DNA from: Metabacillus lacus
GTDB taxonomy: Bacteria > Bacillota > Bacilli > Bacillales > Bacillaceae
Length of the DNA: 64,000 nucleotides
Reading direction: 5' to 3'
Assembly: GCF_009674805.1 (NCBI RefSeq)
Contig: NZ_WKKI01000005.1
Location: 83,909 to 147,908 of the forward strand
A model generated the notes under the pieces. It searched no databases. It was not told the DNA's origin and worked only from the letters and a program-made list of their open reading frames with translations. Positions 1-8,630 of the stretch are shown piece by piece (the first letter of the stretch is position 1; every line of letters starts with the position of its first letter). The position numbers and the translations under genes are program-made.

Positions 1-10
1 TGGACAAAGA

Positions 11-38
11 AAAAAGCACTCCTTATTGAAGGAATGCT
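11..38 (-). terminator. Intrinsic terminator of the broken DUF2268 gene
   Basis: On the minus strand an imperfect stem AGCATTCCTT/AAGGAGTGCT with a short loop is followed by a run of T. It lies just after the stop codon at 43. The flanking CCCGTTAGTT motif recurs twice more within the first 1.7 kb. Confidence 0.75.
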
Positions 39-42
39 CCCG

Positions 43-864
43 TTAGTTAACTAAGAAGTTTCTCTCATAACATTCGATATACTCAGCAGGTTCAACCTTA
101 AAAAGCTCTCTTATATTCTTCGTTTGTTTAGATGACACATAATTCGAAACAAGTTTCAAACCGAATAGATATCCAGCAAAAACTGGAATTCCTTTCTTAC
201 GATTCCCAAAGCATAAAGGACTCTTTATTATATCGTCTACCGATTTAAAGTGATTCTTGCATTCATTCCAATATCTTAATTCTTCCTCATATGAAAGGTT
301 GTCCTTCCACCATCTCTTATCTTTATATAGTGATAGGCTAAAATACTCTGCTGTCCCCTCCATCTTATACCATTCTTCAAGTGTAAATGTATTTAAGGAT
401 AAGTTATATATTGGATTTTCTGGGCTTGCGTGATGGCATTCGTGAGCGAGTAAATATTGAAAAAAGTCGATGTCTGGTTGAGGTGGAATTGCACTGATTA
501 TGTTGCCAGTACCATTTGTAAAGGCATTGGTCCACATCGACTGTGGAAACTCTTTGAAGAATGGATTAGGCAAGGCAGGTACAACTGTAATACGCATTTT
601 GTTAAAAGTTAAATAACCAGAAACGGTTAGAAATGTTTCTTCTATTATCGCTTTTATTTCATCTGTATCCCATATTAGGCTCATTATTTCGGTTTCATTT
701 AGTTCTTTAAATTTATTTAATTGAAATCGTTGAACCAGTTATTCCCAATCAGTTATCCAGGTTTTCTCGGATACCAAACCACCGAATTCTTCCTTTAAAT
801 AATCATCAAGATGATTGCGATTTGAAAAGAGTTCCGCAGGTGTAATTTGTTTGATCTTAAGCAT
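43..864 (-). pseudogene. DUF2268-like putative zinc protease, interrupted by an in-frame TAA
   Basis: The best start is the ATG at 864, preceded by an AAAGGGG ribosome binding site. Translation stops after 41 codons at a TAA (739-741), then the same frame continues without a shift to the stop at 43. The distal part (ATG at 684, 213 aa) has no good ribosome binding site. It carries an HECHH motif at residues 81-85 and a downstream EGTAEYF that could give the third zinc ligand, as in DUF2268 gluzincin-like proteases. Read through, the protein would be 273 aa. Most likely this is a recent nonsense mutation of a CAA or GAA codon. A shorter protein from an internal start is possible, and a sequencing error cannot be excluded. 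The substrate is unknown. Confidence 0.7.
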
Positions 865-940
865 GATTTGTACCCCTTTCTTTAAAGATCATTACTATAG
901 ATCTTTTCTCATATGAATGATTTTCCTTTTGAAGAAACGC

Positions 941-957
941 TCCCCGTTAGTTGAATA
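941..957. repeat. Copy of short CCCGTTAGTT(G)GAATA motif
   Basis: TCCCCGTTAGTTGAATA here resembles sequences at 37-48 and 1611-1625. The first copy leads into a real terminator hairpin on the minus strand. This copy continues into a degenerate version (GAGCGTTTCTTC, then AAAAGGAAAATC), so these may be decayed relatives of one terminator-associated repeat. Confidence 0.4.
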
Positions 958-973
958 ATAAAAATAGATTTTA

Positions 974-1558
974 TTAATTAACGACAATATTTACACTCCA
1001 AAGCCTTTGTACATTCACTAATTTCTGTTCATTGAATTCCATTCTATAAATATCAGGTTTTGATGTGCCATATAAAAAATCCAAGTCATAAATGCTATCG
1101 AAATAACTCATCATTAATGTCATAACAGCCCCGTGAGTACCTATCACTAGTTTTTTATCTCTATAAGTTTCTAATAGTTCTCTTAAGACCTTTATAGCTC
1201 TTTTTTGACAATCAGCATTTGATTCTCCTCCTTCTAAAGAGAAACTTGGTTCAGAAAATGACTTTTTCAAAAGTGGGACCAGTTCTTCATCTGATACTCG
1301 ATTGTTTCCAGAAGAGAATATCCTCTCTTTTAAATCTTCAAAAACCAAAACTTCCTCCCCATTTTGTTGAGCAATCTGTTCTACAGTTAAAATTGAGCGT
1401 ATGTATGGACTTGAAACAACTACATCAATTTCTTTATCTTTCAAAATGCCAGCCACTCGTTTAGCATCTAAATAACCTTTTTTGGTTAACCCCTTGGCTT
1501 TTTCATTTCCTTCTTTTGGCGATTCACCGTGTCTCACCATATAAACAAAAGTACTCAT
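974..1558 (-). CDS. Histidine phosphatase family protein
   Basis: This 194-aa soluble protein belongs to the phosphoglycerate-mutase-like histidine phosphatase superfamily. The N-terminal VRHGES motif supplies the phospho-accepting His10, and IGTHGA supplies the second active-site His142; GES near residue 112 is also typical. The length fits small broad-specificity phosphatases of Bacillus rather than true glycolytic mutases (about 230-250 aa). The substrate cannot be read from the sequence. The start ATG at 1558 has a GGAGG about 11 nt upstream. The gene stands alone between the broken protease gene and an AT-rich gap. Confidence 0.85.
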   Translation of the reverse strand: MSTFVYMVRHGESPKEGNEKAKGLTKKGYLDAKRVAGILKDKEIDVVVSSPYIRSILTVEQIAQQNGEEVLVFEDLKERIFSSGNNRVSDEELVPLLKKSFSEPSFSLEGGESNADCQKRAIKVLRELLETYRDKKLVIGTHGAVMTLMMSYFDSIYDLDFLYGTSKPDIYRMEFNEQKLVNVQRLWSVNIVVN

Positions 1559-1676
1559 AATATATATACCTCCAATAACCTTCTCTTTATATCTAATTAA
1601 ACTAACCTGTCCCGTTAGTGGAATAGGAACAAATATTCCCGCAGGGACAAATGACGTTGAAAATTGCCAACTATTT

Positions 1677-1733
1677 TGACATTATATATTTTGATGGTAC
1701 AACAGATATTGTACTTTATAAAATATAATGTCA
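1677..1733. repeat. Long AT-rich inverted repeat (nested stem-loop)
   Basis: TGACATTATATATTTT (1677-1692) pairs with AAAATATAATGTCA (1720-1733) apart from a two-base bulge. Inside the loop GTACAA and TTGTAC pair again. No poly-T follows on either strand, so it is not an obvious terminator. It could be a mobile-element remnant or an operator. Confidence 0.5.
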
Positions 1734-1784
1734 TTTACTTTGTCAAAAACGGTGCAATAGGTTAAAAACCTTAATAAACAAAGA

Positions 1785-1814
1785 AAATGACGTGTGCCAC
1801 TTCACACGTCATTT
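1785..1814 (-). terminator. Symmetric hairpin, probable terminator of the sirtuin gene
   Basis: A perfect 12-bp stem AAATGACGTGTG/CACACGTCATTT has a 6-nt loop and, on the minus strand, is followed by TTCTTTGTTT. It lies about 80 nt beyond the sirtuin stop codon. Confidence 0.6.
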
Positions 1815-1893
1815 CTTATGTCATTTATTGATAAAGCACCAAACGGAACCCTTTACACAAATGCAGCTGGCTTCTTTTACAACAAATCATTCA

Positions 1894-2640
1894 TCAACTT
1901 TTCAGTTTTTCCACCAATTCTCCAATTGGCGAGTGAAATGTATAATCAAAAAGATAGTCCATCTTGGTAGGCTCTTTGTTCACCAGCACCTTGATCATAT
2001 CTGTCCTGAATTGAAAATCTTTTACAACCTGATTCACAGGATAGACTTCAAGCGAAGTGCCCATGACCAGAAACAAATCTGATTCATTGACATGCGTGTA
2101 CATCTCTGAAAAATGATGCACCACATCGCCAAACAGAACAACATCAGGCTTTAATACTGCCTCACATGGCACCCCTTCGCTCTTTTCCCCCTCACAGGCT
2201 GGCACCTCAAAACGATTCACAAATTCCAGTGAATATTTCTTTTCACATTCCGGACAGGTTGCCGTCTGAACAGTTCCATGCAATTCATACACGTTTGAAC
2301 TGCCGGCTTTCGTATGAAGGCCATCAACATTTTGCGTGAAAATATGAATATCTTTCCCCTGATCCTCGAGCTCTTTCAGGAAGGCATGTCCTCTGTTGGG
2401 CTGATAATCAGAAGAAAGTTTGGTCTGAAAAATATCCTTATAATGCTGCCAGAACGTCTCCGGCTGAGATTCAAAAAAGGGACGGCTGATTACATCCATT
2501 CTTGATAGATCCTCAGTCCAAATTCCCGCTGTAGACCTGAAATCAGCAATGCCTGAATCTGTGCTGATCCCTGCACCGGTTAAAACTGAAATTTTCCGGG
2601 CGTTCAGTATTAATTCTTCAATGCTTTTTTCTTTCAGCAT
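1894..2640 (-). CDS. srtN: NAD-dependent protein deacetylase (sirtuin)
   Basis: A Sir2-family enzyme that removes acyl groups from protein lysines using NAD+. Visible motifs are GAGIS at 22-26 with DSGIADFR, TQNVDGLH at 102-109, catalytic His121 (ELHG) and a zinc site of Cys129, Cys132, Cys149 and Cys159. At 248 aa it matches B. subtilis SrtN. The ATG at 2640 was chosen because AGAGGTGG sits five bases before it; an upstream in-frame GTG at 2649 overlaps that ribosome binding site. It follows an MFS gene on the same strand with a 27-nt gap, so the two may be co-transcribed. Confidence 0.92.
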   Translation of the reverse strand: MLKEKSIEELILNARKISVLTGAGISTDSGIADFRSTAGIWTEDLSRMDVISRPFFESQPETFWQHYKDIFQTKLSSDYQPNRGHAFLKELEDQGKDIHIFTQNVDGLHTKAGSSNVYELHGTVQTATCPECEKKYSLEFVNRFEVPACEGEKSEGVPCEAVLKPDVVLFGDVVHHFSEMYTHVNESDLFLVMGTSLEVYPVNQVVKDFQFRTDMIKVLVNKEPTKMDYLFDYTFHSPIGELVEKLKS

Positions 2641-2667
2641 GCTGGCCACCTCTTCTATTCATATAGA

Positions 2668-3996
2668 CTATGACGATCTGACTGCCGGTTTTATGCTTAA
2701 ACCGCGGTCAATCCGCAGTGCAACAACCAGAAACGACAGCCCTGCCATAAATCGGACTATAGATATAATACCCATTGCTGCATTCATTCCAACCTGGTTT
2801 AACAGAAATACACCAAGCTGGGGAGCAATAAAGCCAACAATGGCAAGCAGAAAATTATAATTTGCTATATAAGTTGTTCTGTCTTTTTCTGGAGAAGCCT
2901 TTAACAGCTGATTAAATAAAAGCAGATTGGTTCCTGAAACAAACAGACCGATCCATAAATTGATTCCTGTCAGATACAATAGATTGGTAGACATGACTGT
3001 CAGAATTGGAGCGGTTGCCATTCCCGCAGCTGCCACGAACAGCACCATTGTGTTGCCCCATTTTTCTGCAGCTCCTGCCCACCATTTCATGCTGATAATT
3101 TGAGCCAGCTGATTCGTTACTGTAAAAAGACTCAACCATAGAGCTGTGGCGTTCGCTTCCCGAATATGAAAAATGCTGAAAAGCGACCAGGCCATTTGGG
3201 CTCCGAAGTTAAATAACAAGCCGCAAATAATAAAAGCCACATACGGCTTATATCGGAAGATCGCTAAGGAAAAACCTCTCTCTGCTGTTTTTGCTGCTTT
3301 CACGTCCATAGTTTTGGGAGGTTCTTTATGTTTCATTAAATAGTAAACTTCTATTAAGGCAAAAAGAAAGCCCACAATAAATAATACCTGATAGGGAAAA
3401 GCAGATTTCTGATTATAGTAAGTAAGGAAGAAACCAGTGGCAAATGTGATAAGAAGCGCCATTACGGCGTTAAGACGGTTACGCAGGCTGAAGAAATGTC
3501 CTCTCCTTTCCTCAGGCACCAAATCTCCAATCATTGACTGCCAGGAAAGCAAGGACAAAGTCCCCGGAAAATTTAATAATCCTATTAATGCCAGAAGCGC
3601 CCAAGCAGCATAGCCAGGGGCAAGGAAGGGAACAAACATGATCAGCATAAATAAAAAACGCGCGGCTAAAGTAGAAATAACAGTAAAGTTTTTTTTGCTG
3701 GCAGAGCGGTTCAGCCAGATAGCACCCGGGATAAGAGCAATCATGCCAATAATCGACGGCAGCGCAGTAATCAGCCCTACTTGCTGGTTTGAAGCACCTA
3801 GGACTCCTATCGCAAATAATGGGATATAGGCAGAAACAGCTGTGACAGAAATTGTCGAAGCCATCCCACTATAGATGCTCATTTTTTCATTTTTTTCCAA
3901 TTTCAAGTACTTAAATCCCCTTTTTTCTAGAATACTTTTAGGATTGTAATATGCCGCTTTTTCTATGGCAAGGGGATTAAAGAAAAACAGTTCCAT
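2668..3996 (-). CDS. MFS family transporter
   Basis: This 442-aa hydrophobic protein has about twelve predicted membrane segments and a central hydrophilic loop (KHKEPPKTMDVKAAKTAERG near residue 225), the usual 6+6 arrangement of the major facilitator superfamily. The GHFFSLRNR segment after TM4-5 resembles the conserved cytoplasmic MFS loop. Substrate is not recognisable; many such Bacillus proteins are drug or sugar exporters. The start has AAGGT seven bases upstream. It precedes the sirtuin gene. Confidence 0.8.
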   Translation of the reverse strand: MELFFFNPLAIEKAAYYNPKSILEKRGFKYLKLEKNEKMSIYSGMASTISVTAVSAYIPLFAIGVLGASNQQVGLITALPSIIGMIALIPGAIWLNRSASKKNFTVISTLAARFLFMLIMFVPFLAPGYAAWALLALIGLLNFPGTLSLLSWQSMIGDLVPEERRGHFFSLRNRLNAVMALLITFATGFFLTYYNQKSAFPYQVLFIVGFLFALIEVYYLMKHKEPPKTMDVKAAKTAERGFSLAIFRYKPYVAFIICGLLFNFGAQMAWSLFSIFHIREANATALWLSLFTVTNQLAQIISMKWWAGAAEKWGNTMVLFVAAAGMATAPILTVMSTNLLYLTGINLWIGLFVSGTNLLLFNQLLKASPEKDRTTYIANYNFLLAIVGFIAPQLGVFLLNQVGMNAAMGIISIVRFMAGLSFLVVALRIDRGLSIKPAVRSS

Positions 3997-4038
3997 TAGC
4001 TTACCTTCTCAATTAAGAACAAGTGATTCAACACAAAT

Positions 4039-4077
4039 ACCCCGGAGAGATAGAAGATGCTTCTAACTTCCGGGGTA
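4039..4077 (-). terminator. Terminator of the mscS-like gene
   Basis: TACCCCGGA and TCCGGGGTA form the stem; on the minus strand TTTGTGTT follows. It lies 20 nt after the channel gene's stop. Confidence 0.75.
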
Positions 4078-4095
4078 TGCTTCCAATTTGTTTTA

Positions 4096-5190
4096 TTAAA
4101 CCTCAACCTTTGGTTTTTCCTGCATAAGCTCATGCTTTCCTGCACCTTCGATATAAAGAGTTTGACTCGGAAAGGCAAAGGCAACATCTTCTTCTTCCAA
4201 AATGGACATAATCTGATAATTGACGTCCTGCTTTACGCGCAAATACTCAGCATAAACTGTCGTTTTCGTGAAAAAGTTAAAAAAGATATCCAGGCTGCTG
4301 TCTGCAAATTTATCAAAGTTCACCATAATCACTTCATCATGAATATCTTCATGACGCAGAAGCATCTCACGTATTCTGTCTACACTTCTCTCGAGCTGAA
4401 CACGGGAAGTTGAATAAGTGACTCCGACAGAGAAGGTAATTTGTCTTTTCCCCATTTTAGACCAGTTCATGATGGGTTCATTTGAAAGAGTTGAATTTGG
4501 GACAGTGACAATTGCCTGCTGAAACGTTCTGATTTTCGTGCTTCTAAACGTGATATCCTCCACAATGCCTTCAACACTTGGCGTTTTTACCCAGTCGCCA
4601 ATCGTAAACGGTTTTTCAGTAATAATGATAACCCCTCCGAAAAAGTTACCGATTGTGTCTTTTGCAGCGAGAGCAAATGCAAGTCCACCAAGTCCAAGTC
4701 CTGCAATAAATCCATTTACATCATATTCAAACTCCTGTGCAATAATGCTGAACGTAATGGCAATGATGACAAAGCGCAGCATCTTTGACAGAAACGGCAC
4801 AAGAATATCATCCATTTCAAGCTGAAAACGATCATTTACCCTTTTTAAGAGTATGGAGGATGACGAAGTCAGGTTATACAAGCCTGATGCAATTAAAATC
4901 ACGATAGAAGACTTGTAAAGCGATTGAATAAACAAACTCTGATTTTCAAAAGTAGATGACGTCCTGTAGGCCAGATACATCCCGGTAATAACAAAAAACC
5001 AGCGCAGCGGCTTTTCATACGCAAGCAGCGTATTCGTAAAAAACATTGTGGGCGTTTTATTGGAAATTCTTAAAATCAGCCTGAAGACATACTTCGTGAA
5101 CAGCTTTCGCAGCACCAGAAATAATAGGAAGATACCAAGACCCAAGCCAACAGAATAGAAGGTATCCAAGTATATATACCTTTCAAACAT
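4096..5190 (-). CDS. MscS-family mechanosensitive ion channel
   Basis: A 364-aa membrane protein. The N-terminal third has about three transmembrane segments, followed by the glycine/alanine-rich pore helix of MscS (GFIAGLGLGGLAFALAAKD) and the beta domain entry GNFFGGVIIITEKPFTIGDWV. Such channels open under membrane tension and release solutes on osmotic downshock. The C-terminal alpha/beta domain (VTYSTSRVQLERSVDRIREM) is also typical. The start at 5190 follows AAAGGAGAG; an upstream in-frame ATG at 5223 lacks a ribosome binding site. It is transcribed alone and ends in its own terminator. Confidence 0.9.
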   Translation of the reverse strand: MFERYIYLDTFYSVGLGLGIFLLFLVLRKLFTKYVFRLILRISNKTPTMFFTNTLLAYEKPLRWFFVITGMYLAYRTSSTFENQSLFIQSLYKSSIVILIASGLYNLTSSSSILLKRVNDRFQLEMDDILVPFLSKMLRFVIIAITFSIIAQEFEYDVNGFIAGLGLGGLAFALAAKDTIGNFFGGVIIITEKPFTIGDWVKTPSVEGIVEDITFRSTKIRTFQQAIVTVPNSTLSNEPIMNWSKMGKRQITFSVGVTYSTSRVQLERSVDRIREMLLRHEDIHDEVIMVNFDKFADSSLDIFFNFFTKTTVYAEYLRVKQDVNYQIMSILEEEDVAFAFPSQTLYIEGAGKHELMQEKPKVEV

Positions 5191-5398
5191 GTAATTTTTC
5201 TCTCCTTTTACTATCAATAACACATTATTATACTACTTTTATTTTATTCTTCAATCAAGCTGAAGAGTCATCTTATAGTTTTCGTACGGAAGGCCTTTTT
5301 TCTGCTGAGCTTTGGCATAATTCCTCTGAAATTGTCCTGAAGAGTTTGGGTTTAGTGCGTTTAGATTTCACAAGTCGGCTCCCCATCCTTCAAAAAAA

Positions 5399-5582
5399 TA
5401 AACGGAAGAATTCCGGTTAATTTTTAAATAGGCCGTTTTTCAGAGAAAATAAGGGAATGAATTCCGCTTAAGCTGCTGAAATCCACCCATTTTCAGGCTT
5501 TTCTTTTCTATAGACGGAAATCCTCCGTTTATTGGAGCCCATTTACCCTGTTTTTTCTGAATAGGCGGAATTCCTCCGTTTA
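5399..5582 (+). repeat. Dispersed repeat family A, copy 1 (four phased palindromic units)
   Basis: Four near-palindromic 21-bp units of the form TAnnCGGAA..TTCCGnTTA begin at 5399, 5450, 5511 and 5562, spaced 51, 61 and 51 bp. Spacer sequence is also partly conserved with copy 2 (17496-17679) and, inverted, copy 3 (27417-27642), for example AGCTGCTGAAA after unit 2. There is no open frame or terminal repeat that would make it an insertion sequence. Confidence 0.85.
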
Positions 5583-5758
5583 TCTATGTATAGTGGCTAT
5601 CACAAGGTCCTCCCCACCTCAAAAAGACCATCCACTATTCCTACGGCATTTTTATCCCCAACCTTCACTCCTTTTATCATTAGACGGGTGTATTTCTAAA
5701 CTAGTTTCATTTATAAGGTTACGATCGTACAGGCAGAGTGCCTGGCAGAAGCCCAAAC

Positions 5759-5790
5759 ACAAAAAAACTGCTGATGAGATATCAGCAGAT
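5759..5790 (-). terminator. Terminator of the 35-aa gene
   Basis: CTGCTGATATCTCATCAGCAG followed by seven T on the minus strand, a strong intrinsic terminator 55 nt beyond the small gene's stop. Confidence 0.85.
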
Positions 5791-5844
5791 TGATGACAGT
5801 TCGTTTTCTGTTTCCTTTAGGCTATGATGCTGGGCGCGGCAGAC

Positions 5845-5952
5845 TTACTTTTCGTTTTTCCTGACATCTTTGTCAATAAGAACCGCCTTGTAGATTTCCT
5901 CATTGCTTTGTACTTTAATTGCTTCCTCAACTCTGATTCTTCCTTTGCCCAT
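5845..5952 (-). CDS. Small protein, 35 aa, function unknown
   Basis: ATG at 5952 is preceded by GGAGGCGAGATAC, a strong ribosome binding site with good spacing. The product is a charged peptide beginning MGKGRIRVEEAIKVQ and ending VRKNEK, with no membrane segment or cysteine and an amphipathic helical look. A plausible promoter lies upstream (TTTACA, 16 bp, TATGAT, around 5973-6000) and a strong terminator follows. The promoter, ribosome binding site and terminator together support a real gene. I do not recognise the family. Confidence 0.65.
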   Translation of the reverse strand: MGKGRIRVEEAIKVQSNEEIYKAVLIDKDVRKNEK

Positions 5953-6146
5953 GTATCTCGCCTCCTTTCTTATATCATAATAAATCTGAATATTTTGTAA
6001 ATAAACAAATTGGCCTAATTTTCTGGTTTTTTATGTATGTAGTGACGACCTTCGACAGTTACTTTCCAGGAATAATGGACAAGATCCCCAGTTCTCGCAG
6101 GATGGAAGGCTCCAATATGTCGAAATAATAACAAGGCCTGCAACAG

Positions 6147-6171
6147 AAAAAGCCCGCCGCGCGGCGAGCTC
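6147..6171 (-). terminator. Terminator of the methyltransferase gene
   Basis: A GC-rich stem, GAGCTCGCCGCGCGGCGGGC, is followed by TTTTTCTG on the minus strand, 17 nt after the stop of the methyltransferase gene. Confidence 0.85.
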
Positions 6172-6187
6172 AGATCCGGAAAATACA

Positions 6188-7177
6188 TCAGATTTTTTGC
6201 ATGGTAAGAATATACCAGCCGCCTTCTTTAATCACAGGCCTGAAGCTGTTAATAGCAAGACCTGCTTCTGCTGCAATGTTTTGCATGTCTTTTTCTTCAG
6301 GAACCGGATATAAATTATCAAATGCAGTGAAGAAGCTGTTAAACACACTAGAGAACTGCTTGCCGTGCCTGGAGTGCTGAATAGGTGTAATGACAGAGAT
6401 GGTTCCTTTCCCTGTCAGCCAGCTGCCCAGCTGCTGAAACAGCTTGCCCCTGTCTTCAGGCGAGAGATAATGAAGCATATTGTTTACCATGATGTAATCA
6501 TATTTCTCCCCAGTTGACCAGCTTAGAGCGTTTTCACAGCGGATATCAATGTGCCCGCAATTCTGGCATCGACGCTCCGCTTCCTGGGCCACCTCTTCAT
6601 TGAGTTCAATTCCTGTTAGCTTTAGGCCGGGATTTGCTTCCGCCAGCCTGCGAATATACCCTCCATGCCCGCACCCTACATCAAGAACATTTTCTGCTCC
6701 CTGCTTTCTGATCATGGCCGCTATCTTTGGAAAGGCGAGCTGTTCTAGCAAAGAGGACGTTTGAGCCACTGTCATTCCATGTTCTTCATGATCAAAGGTT
6801 TGTTTCTCCTGTGATTGCATCAGATGCGGATAGTTTAATAGAGTAGGAATATGAAGTTCCATCATCTCTTTCAGAATGACGCCTGTGGATCTCGGATTTC
6901 GCTTGCTGGAAGGCAGCATAAAGCTCCGGGATGTCCGAAACCGGTTTTTGGAGGCTCTTTTCATATATTTAATAGATACGCCTACATCTATCCATCTTTC
7001 CAGCAGGTCTTCTTTCAGTGACTTTTGGACAGCCACCTCATGAATGGTTTTCGGCTTTCTGAAGGTTTCGTAAAGATCAAGCTCGTACCCTATATAAGCA
7101 TGCCAAGTGTACAAAAACGGCATGTTTCTTTTCATCCAGCCCCTGGCTTTAAAAACCCTTACATATTCCTTAAGCAT
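6188..7177 (-). CDS. Class I SAM-dependent methyltransferase
   Basis: A 329-aa protein with an N-terminal winged-helix-like segment (residues 1-110) and a Rossmann methyltransferase fold. Motif I is VLDVGCGHGGY at about 164-174, followed by the acidic end of beta2 (TGIEL) and NNMLHYLSPEDRG, typical of small-molecule O- or C-methyltransferases. The start at 7177 follows AAGGGAGGGAAC and overlaps the preceding monooxygenase gene by 8 nt (ATGCTTAA), so translation is coupled. A longer in-frame start at 7285 would lie far inside that gene and was rejected. Pairing with an aromatic-hydroxylase-like flavoprotein suggests hydroxylation then methylation of one small molecule. The compound is unknown. 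Confidence 0.85.
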   Translation of the reverse strand: MLKEYVRVFKARGWMKRNMPFLYTWHAYIGYELDLYETFRKPKTIHEVAVQKSLKEDLLERWIDVGVSIKYMKRASKNRFRTSRSFMLPSSKRNPRSTGVILKEMMELHIPTLLNYPHLMQSQEKQTFDHEEHGMTVAQTSSLLEQLAFPKIAAMIRKQGAENVLDVGCGHGGYIRRLAEANPGLKLTGIELNEEVAQEAERRCQNCGHIDIRCENALSWSTGEKYDYIMVNNMLHYLSPEDRGKLFQQLGSWLTGKGTISVITPIQHSRHGKQFSSVFNSFFTAFDNLYPVPEEKDMQNIAAEAGLAINSFRPVIKEGGWYILTMQKI

Positions 7178-8495
7178 GGCTGTTCCCTCCCTTTGTTCTC
7201 CAAGGATAATCGTTTTCGCTTGAAAACATATAACGCTCATGCATGAGCTGGATGTTCTGATAGGTTCTGGCCGGCAGCATGCCAACCTGGATCATCCTGT
7301 CCAAAAACGTTTCTTTCCAAATGCCTAGCCCCGAGATGTTCAGCATTTGCTTTGTGTGCAGCTTAGGGTCCTTTGTCATTTGCTTGATACCCTTGTTTCG
7401 AATTCTCGTAAAATACTTAAAGGGCTTGGAATACGGTATGGAAGAAAGATGGCTGATATTCAGGATGTGCTCCACCCTTGGCCGTCTGACTTCTTCATAC
7501 CAATCCAAATATTTTTCAGGCTCGTAGCCGTTTTCAAAAATCCAGCACAGCAGTTCTCCAAGCGCGTCTCCATCCTGGATAGCCAGATTCATTCCCTCCC
7601 CCGCCATCGGGTGAACACTGTGAGCTGCATCTCCTATGATGGCTTTGTTGCCTTTCACATAATGTTCAGCATGAAAATGAACAGGTATCATCAGCTGAAT
7701 TTCTTTCCAGCTTTTTATCTGAGTTACATATCCATCGAGATCCGGACAAAGCTCCAGATATCTTTCATGAAAATATTGAATTCCTTTTTCTTTCATTTCT
7801 TTGTATTCTCCGGATGATATAAGATACACTGTTCTCACTTTGTTATCAGGGAGCGGAAACAATCCTAAGAAAGTATGAGCTGTGGAGATCATCCTGCCTT
7901 CTGTAAGGGAAGGCGGCCTTGGAAAAGAGACAGTAAGAAAATGATGGTCATAAGTTTGTTCCTTCACGGGAACGTTCATCGCTTCTCTCACTTTTGATTT
8001 TCTTCCCTCTGCGCCGATATACACATCCGCCTCTATTTCCAGCTCTTGTTCACTGGTTTTAACAAGTGCTTTTCCATTACGGAAGCCTGTAAAACGAGCC
8101 GGCCGGATCAGATTGAAGCCCTGATACTTTTCCGCTTCCTCAAGGAGAATATTTTTCAGGATTTCATGAGGAATCATCAATGCGTAATTGTATCTGCTGT
8201 TGATGATGTTATAGTCCATAACAGCTTTGCCAAGCTGATGATACTGATCGTTCTTTCGCTTCATTTCTATGATTTCTATTTCATTTATGGGGTGCCCCGT
8301 TGAGATCACTTGCTCCTGAACTCCGGCCTGCTCAAACAGCTGTATGCTTTTCGGCTGAAGCAGTTCCCCTTTATAAAGATGGGCACTGTTTTTTGTCTGC
8401 TCTGCCACTGTTACATCATATCCGCACTTAGCCAGCTTCAGGGCAGCCATAAGGCCGCCAACCCCGCCGCCTGCAATCATGACCTTCGTTTTCAA
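7170..8495 (-). CDS. FAD-dependent monooxygenase (PHBH/UbiH-like)
   Basis: A 441-aa flavoprotein of the p-hydroxybenzoate hydroxylase class. The N-terminus has the dinucleotide motif GGGVGG (9-14), and GDAAHSVHPMAGEGMN near residue 290 is the second FAD motif. Enzymes of this class use NAD(P)H and O2 to hydroxylate aromatic or polyketide/quinone-like substrates. Translation starts with TTG after AAGGCGGTGG. The downstream methyltransferase gene overlaps by 8 nt, so the two form a tight two-gene unit. No polyketide or other scaffold synthase is visible within 9 kb. Confidence 0.88.
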   Translation of the reverse strand: MKTKVMIAGGGVGGLMAALKLAKCGYDVTVAEQTKNSAHLYKGELLQPKSIQLFEQAGVQEQVISTGHPINEIEIIEMKRKNDQYHQLGKAVMDYNIINSRYNYALMIPHEILKNILLEEAEKYQGFNLIRPARFTGFRNGKALVKTSEQELEIEADVYIGAEGRKSKVREAMNVPVKEQTYDHHFLTVSFPRPPSLTEGRMISTAHTFLGLFPLPDNKVRTVYLISSGEYKEMKEKGIQYFHERYLELCPDLDGYVTQIKSWKEIQLMIPVHFHAEHYVKGNKAIIGDAAHSVHPMAGEGMNLAIQDGDALGELLCWIFENGYEPEKYLDWYEEVRRPRVEHILNISHLSSIPYSKPFKYFTRIRNKGIKQMTKDPKLHTKQMLNISGLGIWKETFLDRMIQVGMLPARTYQNIQLMHERYMFSSENDYPWRTKGGNSHA

Positions 8496-8598
8496 ACTAC
8501 CACCGCCTTAGCCATTTCATTCCACCTTCTTACAAAAATGAAACGCTCTCAATGCTCTTCTGATGGAAAAGATTGCATTCCGTCTAGCTGAAAGTGCA

Positions 8599-8630
8599 AA
8601 AAAAGGATGTTACCTGAGGTAAACATCCTT
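8599..8630 (-). terminator. Terminator overlapping the stop of the 80-aa gene
   Basis: AAGGATGTTTACCTCAGGTAACATCCTT followed by TTTTTTT on the minus strand. The stem includes the stop codon of the 80-aa gene. Confidence 0.85.

Larger units (their letters stand above)
1559..1893. other. Gene-free gap with two hairpins
   Basis: No gene is seen in these 335 bases. They hold a CCCGTTAGTG motif copy (1611-1625), a long stem-loop (1677-1733) and a symmetric hairpin (1785-1814). Confidence 0.6.
5191..5844. other. Gene-free gap holding repeat family A copy 1
   Basis: These 654 bases have no supported gene. Positions 5399-5582 are the first copy of the four-unit repeat described below, and 5759-5790 is a terminator for the small gene to its right. 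Confidence 0.7.

Noticed and set aside
7178..7285. Longer methyltransferase start
   Set aside because: It would lie deep in the upstream monooxygenase gene and lacks a ribosome binding site.
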